From Candidatus Delongbacteria bacterium (GTDB lineage: Bacteria; UBA4055), in contig JAQVNT010000011.1 in the NCBI GenBank assembly GCA_028702975.1, positions 1-15,488 on the forward strand: a stretch of 15,488 nt of DNA, written 5' to 3'. Made by a program: the position numbers and the translations under genes. Every line of letters starts with the position of its first letter. Within the stretch, counting starts at the first letter, position 1. This document shows positions 14,379 to 15,488 of the stretch, in pieces. Under the pieces are notes generated by a model. That model was given only the letters and a program-made list of their open reading frames with translations. It made no database searches and was not told the origin of the DNA.

Positions 14379-15488
14379 TTATTCTGCGTTCTTTTCGGCT
14401 TCAGCTTTCAGAAGTTCTTTTCTAACCAGCTTGATCCTGCCCTCTTTATCCGTTCCGATATATTTTACTTTCATTTTGTCGCCCATTTTAAAATGAGCTT
14501 CTACATTATCGATCCTTTCGAGTGAAAGTTCCGAAACATGTACAAGGCCTTCAGTCCTGGGCATGATCTCGACGAAAACGCCGAAAGGTTTCACGCCTCT
14601 GACGACGCCTTCATAGACCGCGCCGACTTCAGGTTTTGCGAACATAGTCTGTATATGTTTGAGCGCGGCTTCGCCGTTCTCACCGTCGGAAAGGATCTTT
14701 ATAAAACCGTTGTCGTCAACATCGATCTTAACGCCGAATTCGGCGATAATTCCCTTAATGTTCTTTCCGCCAGGTCCCACGAACAGACCGATCTCATCGG
14801 CCGCGATCTTGAAATTAAGGATCCTCGGAGCGTGTTCGGAAAGCTCAGGCCTCGGGCTGGATATCGCCTCGTTCATGATCCCCAGAATGTGTTTTCTGCC
14901 CTGTTTAGCCTGTTCGAGCGCTCTTTTCATAATGTCGATCGAGATACCCTGTATCTTGATGTCCATCTGATACGCGCAGATACCGTCTTCCGTTCCTGTT
15001 ACTTTAAAGTCCATATCGCCGAGGTGGTCCTCATCTCCGAGTATGTCGGAAAGAATAACGACGTCATCGCCTTCTTTTATCAGACCCATCGCAATTCCTG
15101 CGACCTGCTTTTTGACGGGAACTCCCGCGGCCATCATAGCCATCGAGTTCGAACATACTGACGCCATAGAAGACGAACCGTTGGATTCAAGTATCTCGGA
15201 CACCAGTCTGATCGTGTAGGGGAAGTCCTCTTCAGCGGGCAGAACAGGTTTGAAAGATCTTTCCGCCAGATTTCCGTGGCCTATCTCTCTTCTCGAAACG
15301 CCTGTAATTCTTTTTACTTCGCCAACAGAGAAAGGAGGGAAGTTGTAGTGAAGATAAAATTTCTGCTCTTCATTTTCATAGATGTTCTCGACTGTCTGAG
15401 TGTCGGAATCTCCTCCGAGCGTACAGACGCCCAAACTCTGCGTTTCGCCTCTTGTAAAAAGTGCCGAGCCGTGAACTCTGGGCAGTAT
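14379..15488 (-). CDS. pnp: Polynucleotide phosphorylase, C-terminal half (cut by window edge)
   Basis: PNPase degrades RNA 3' to 5' with phosphate and can add tails in reverse; it is a trimer and a partner of degradosomes. The gene is open to the right edge, 370 codons visible. The first visible residues ILPRVHGSALFTRGETQS are canonical for the second RNase PH domain. Further landmarks are SSSMASVCS, ILSDILGDEDHLGDMDF with the catalytic Asp residues, the KH domain GxxG loop VGPGGKNIKGI, and an S1 RNA-binding domain (GVVRGVKPFGVFVEI, then GLVHVSEL). It ends soon after the S1 domain without a long tail. The apparent start at 15434 is an internal TTG (Leu), not a real start. The adenylate cyclase gene follows 51 bp downstream on the same strand. 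Confidence 0.96.
   Translation of the reverse strand: MLPRVHGSALFTRGETQSLGVCTLGGDSDTQTVENIYENEEQKFYLHYNFPPFSVGEVKRITGVSRREIGHGNLAERSFKPVLPAEEDFPYTIRLVSEILESNGSSSMASVCSNSMAMMAAGVPVKKQVAGIAMGLIKEGDDVVILSDILGDEDHLGDMDFKVTGTEDGICAYQMDIKIQGISIDIMKRALEQAKQGRKHILGIMNEAISSPRPELSEHAPRILNFKIAADEIGLFVGPGGKNIKGIIAEFGVKIDVDDNGFIKILSDGENGEAALKHIQTMFAKPEVGAVYEGVVRGVKPFGVFVEIMPRTEGLVHVSELSLERIDNVEAHFKMGDKMKVKYIGTDKEGRIKLVRKELLKAEAEKNAE

Noticed and set aside
14538..15161. 207-codon open frame on the plus strand
   Set aside because: Antisense to the KH/S1 and RNase PH regions of pnp; composition typical of a shadow frame.

Overview
The window is a tightly packed bacterial stretch with one strand switch in each direction: minus-strand genes from 1 to about 2990, plus-strand genes from 3181 to 8123, and minus-strand genes from 8127 to the right edge. 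No gene-free stretch exceeds 300 bases; the longest, about 190 bp at 2987-3180, holds two divergent promoters and a palindrome. I see no tRNA, rRNA, CRISPR array, transposase or phage gene. The organism looks Gram-negative and non-model. It encodes an outer-membrane beta-barrel with a TonB-type plug, a secreted two-component-regulator-type propeller with a FlgD-like C-terminal Ig domain, and a kinase-free PASTA protein. That mix fits the Fibrobacterota-Chlorobiota-Bacteroidota superphylum or a related candidate phylum, but the placement is inference and cannot be fixed from this sequence alone.

Left block (minus strand, 1-2986): the N-terminal part of dapB (lysine/peptidoglycan precursor synthesis), cut by the window edge, with its own promoter and a strong Shine-Dalgarno. 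Upstream of it are an unrecognised 238-residue protein with a faint lysozyme-like motif, coupled by an 8-bp overlap to 5-formyltetrahydrofolate cyclo-ligase, and then an AT-rich COG1373-type ATPase with a DUF4143-like C-terminus.

Middle block (plus strand, 3181-8123): purine nucleoside phosphorylase, a YigZ/IMPACT family protein, a HlyC/CorC-type CBS-domain membrane protein overlapping the previous gene by 7 bp, and the secreted propeller protein 12 bp later. The promoter region at 3014-3180 between the ATPase and purine nucleoside phosphorylase carries a perfect 9+9 bp palindrome and a direct repeat with 21-bp period.

Right block (minus strand, 15488-8127): the C-terminal half of polynucleotide phosphorylase, followed after 51 bp by the most interesting part of the window. 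This is a three-gene cluster with 18-bp gaps. It encodes (1) a 1255-residue membrane protein with a cytoplasmic class III adenylate cyclase domain, one membrane segment, a TPR region, three tandem thioredoxin-like domains lacking the CxxC pair, and more TPRs; (2) a membrane-anchored periplasmic protein with three PASTA domains and no kinase; (3) an outer-membrane protein with a TonB-like plug and a small barrel. Together they would span cytoplasm, inner membrane, periplasm/peptidoglycan and outer membrane. I propose, as inference, a cell-envelope sensing system that reports through cAMP.
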